DNA of 64,000 nucleotides, from positions 1,426,001 to 1,490,000 of the forward strand of contig NZ_JACHCG010000001.1 in the NCBI RefSeq assembly GCF_014200595.1, written 5' to 3'. This DNA is from Pedobacter cryoconitis. GTDB lineage: Bacteria > Bacteroidota > Bacteroidia > Sphingobacteriales > Sphingobacteriaceae. Positions 63,801 to 64,000 of the stretch are shown one piece after another. The first letter of the stretch is position 1; each line of letters starts with the position of its first letter. The position numbers and the translations under genes were made by a program. The notes beneath the pieces are model-generated. The model saw only the letters and a list, made by a program, of their open reading frames with translations, ran no database searches and was not told the origin of the DNA.

Positions 63801-64000
63801 CATCCTGAACACGGCTTTATCCTCGGAATGCCCCACCTGGAAGAAATGGGCTGGAGCTTTAAAGAAGAGCTTATCAAAACTGTCCGTCAGAAAAGACTGG
63901 ATGGAGGCACTGCCGAAACTACTTATTACCAATATGATGGGCAGGGACAGCGGGTCCGGAAAATTACCGAAAATGAAGCTGATCCTGGAAATACACCTAC
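57873..64000 (+). CDS. Tc-toxin B-like SpvB/RHS protein (3' truncated by window)
   Basis: The frame is open from ATG 57873 to the window end, 2042 codons, and continues outside; I checked it at several points and found no frameshift. Residues about 18-280 are an SpvB domain (IEIPSINLPKGGGAIKGID, FSVPLPFSSARGNSPALNL, YSSGAGNGVFGLGW). About 490-680 contain FG-GAP-like repeats (DLNGDGRPDVL, DIDGSGTTDLIYLG). About 700-830 hold the TcdB middle domain (SYKNNLGKEVTLEY, DKLAGRPWVTKLHFPVH, YHHGYFDHAEKEFRGFG). RHS/YD repeats follow from about 1450 (YYDAPGRII). No signal peptide. Together this is the shell part of Tc complexes, which encloses a toxic C-terminus; whether such an end is present lies beyond the window. 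Confidence 0.88.
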   Translation, partial: MKHDEFESKNKSDKQFLNTEGGKTKSNAIEIPSINLPKGGGAIKGIDEKFSVNALNGTASFSVPLPFSSARGNSPALNLTYSSGAGNGVFGLGWTINLPAIKRRTDKKLPRYDDLADSDVFLFSDAEDLVPVFKKDLTGDFMKDPAGQYIIDEKDSADHLFTVRYYRPRIEGLFARIERWTAKTGPEIHWRVTTKTNVTTLFGWSVNSRIADPGDENKISEWLPEFVFDDKGNCIRYSYKKEDELGFDPQLIQHTNRLKAGKITYTNLYLEKVLYGNKTPYIAFGDAYPAETDFIFQTVFDYGEYDTNAPYQVIQDWDFRADAFSAYKTGFEIRTTRLCKRVLLFHYFEELTDTISGQRTLVKSLNFDYNTSTAQGFTFLNAITAFGYIKQTDGTYTSQYLPAMEFTYQEHEWNKEIKILSPEALVHAPSGLDEQQYQFTDLFNEGLSGILTEQGNGWHYKRNLGDGNFENARLVAPKPSFSGLNNQLQITDLDADGGRQVVSYNNQPRGYFELSEEDEWQPFRYFQTLPNIDMKDPNARMLDLNGDGRPDVLITEEQVFTWYESSGREGFSCIHKVFKPFDEESGPHILFAEAEQTIFLADMQGDGLTDLVRIRNGEVCYWPNLGYGKFGAKITMGNAPFFDYPDAFNPALIKLTDIDGSGTTDLIYLGQQSFRCWLNLNGNSFSTTPVTIDPFPEISNLAKVTAIDLLGNGVACIVWSSSLAKDAEAPLKYIDLMNSKKPNILTSYKNNLGKEVTLEYTPSTKFYLEDKLAGRPWVTKLHFPVHCLSRTETRDQISGFLQISTYDYHHGYFDHAEKEFRGFGKVVQTDTEQFQDWVKTGASNITAQDLHQDPVKTNSWSHTGAFTGRASMLNQFAHEYWYEEMSRNGYSVTQHERMLPEAQVTLAPNLDASILQYLSPEEWRQAARACKGMALRTEVFALDAPLSGATNDQLQKQLTPYTVSTHNCNIELLQPKGQNPYAVFIVKESEGVTYNYEQDTSDPRILHKLSLSFDEYGNVLDSASVVYPRILTDSTLPFDIQQLQQQSLLTYLANQYTNDMITATDYRLRMPSEAATYEIKGLSKTGFYYQPADFDQVLNTATEVAYQQIDAAPAPGTTQKRLIEQIRTIYRSNNLTTALTLHTLDSKGFSYENYQLAYTPALVTDLFGTRVDAALMLEGKFCHSEGDANWWIRSGTSDYITGTETLPAAQSRFYMPVSFTDPYGATTKVKYDSNYILFIQEIEDAIGNKASIDQFNYRTLSPGKLKDINDNLSEVLSDELGFVKAVALYGKGTEADDLTGLHAFTTTAENTLKANFFNSADSVQLVQNGKDLLQHATTCYVLDFHSYVTKGKPAVIASISREEHFQKNNHSPVQLSFEYTNGLGQVMLKKTQAEPGLARQVVVQPDDSYTVTTIDTSSLTPPQLRWIGNGRTVLNNKGNAVQQYEPYFSVSFQYEDLKELIETGVTSTLYYDAPGRIIKTVLPDESYSKVEYTSWKQLSWDQNDTLLDSPWYLNRHNGLINAELIADGKDPALEKQVADQAVKHANTPAVQHFDTMGRPVLAIAHNKDLSTAADVFSQTRAILDAEGNQRGVIDSRDNLLMQYKYNMLGNLVYQDSTDAGKRWLIQDITGKPLRTWDERNHEFQYYYDIMHRSDYSKILGGDGAVALDNIFERFFYGDTVLNAKVKNLKGQIIKRYDTGGLIDTPAYDFKGKPVSTNRTLFKYYKQVANWIDGNLVSNLETDSYTFTTELDALGRISKQTAPDGSVITPAYNEAGLLNSETVAHTDPVITTTYIKDIDYNEKGQRSKIIYGNDVITRFYYDRETFRLNRLESKRQNNDPLQDWTYSYDPVGNVAFIKDQNIPVVFFNNQKVTGMSEYIYDALYQLVNAKGRENDAALVYTNKDNWNDIAFMQTANPGDPMAVRNYTQSYQYDKVGNIQQVQHVATGNSWTRTYQYGTGNNRLNSTKIGASTYAYTHHPEHGFILGMPHLEEMGWSFKEELIKTVRQKRLDGGTAETTYYQYDGQGQRVRKITENEADPGNTP

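Noticed and set aside
57873..64000. Several short ORFs on both strands within the Tc-like gene
   Set aside because: A single uninterrupted frame with SpvB, TcdB-middle and RHS motifs covers the whole stretch; the short frames are its shadows.

Overview
The window looks like the chromosome of a Sphingobacteriaceae bacterium, most likely Pedobacter or a close relative. This is inferred from content: SusC/SusD pairs, several TonB-dependent receptors, LytS/LytTR two-component systems, Bacteroidetes -33/-7 promoters (TTTG-N19-TAnnTTTG), lipoproteins with short SxxC-type lipoboxes, and almost no strong Shine-Dalgarno sites. No rRNA, tRNA, CRISPR array or complete insertion sequence was seen.

Region 1 (1-8239) is visibly A+T-richer than the rest. 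It starts inside the C-terminal domain of a lanthipeptide (LanB/SpaB-type) dehydratase. A 57-aa GG-leader peptide follows that looks like a Bacteroidetes class I lanthipeptide precursor. Next comes a tandemly duplicated three-gene module: an exported S41-type protease plus two LytS-type membrane histidine kinases, twice. No response regulator is present in this block.

Region 2 (8240-19253) is a sulfatase/SusCD locus: two tiny membrane proteins, a fatty-acid-hydroxylase/sterol-desaturase family enzyme, SusC, SusD, sulfatase, an inactive-looking rhodanese fused to thioredoxin, and a second sulfatase. It is preceded by a promoter, a 32-codon leader peptide ending in four Cys codons, and a conserved ~60-nt element. 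That element occurs three times: before the leader, after the leader, and directly before susC. The simplest reading is a sulfur-scavenging operon controlled by cysteine-dependent attenuation, possibly through an undescribed RNA element.

Region 3 (19254-35616) holds a PL14-like lipoprotein, a 7TM-DISM receptor fused to an IS1595-type transposase zinc ribbon, a kinase-like orphan, a LytTR/LytS pair, a siderophore-type TonB receptor with a DUF4198 protein, three paralogous lipoproteins, a DUF6985 protein, an HD hydrolase and a membrane-anchored SF2 helicase.

Region 4 (35617-46797) is mainly housekeeping and transport: purL, an unknown secreted protein, an outer-membrane porin in line with a glycine-betaine (OpuA-type) ABC transporter, a VOC protein and a GH43 enzyme.

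Region 5 (46798-64000) carries a Pls-like single-module membrane NRPS (adenylation, carrier, then three TM plus left-handed beta-helix units), an exported SAM hydrolase coupled to a TonB receptor, a Bcr/CflA-type exporter, a LuxR-type response regulator, and the first ~2040 codons of a Tc-toxin B-like SpvB/RHS protein that runs off the window end.
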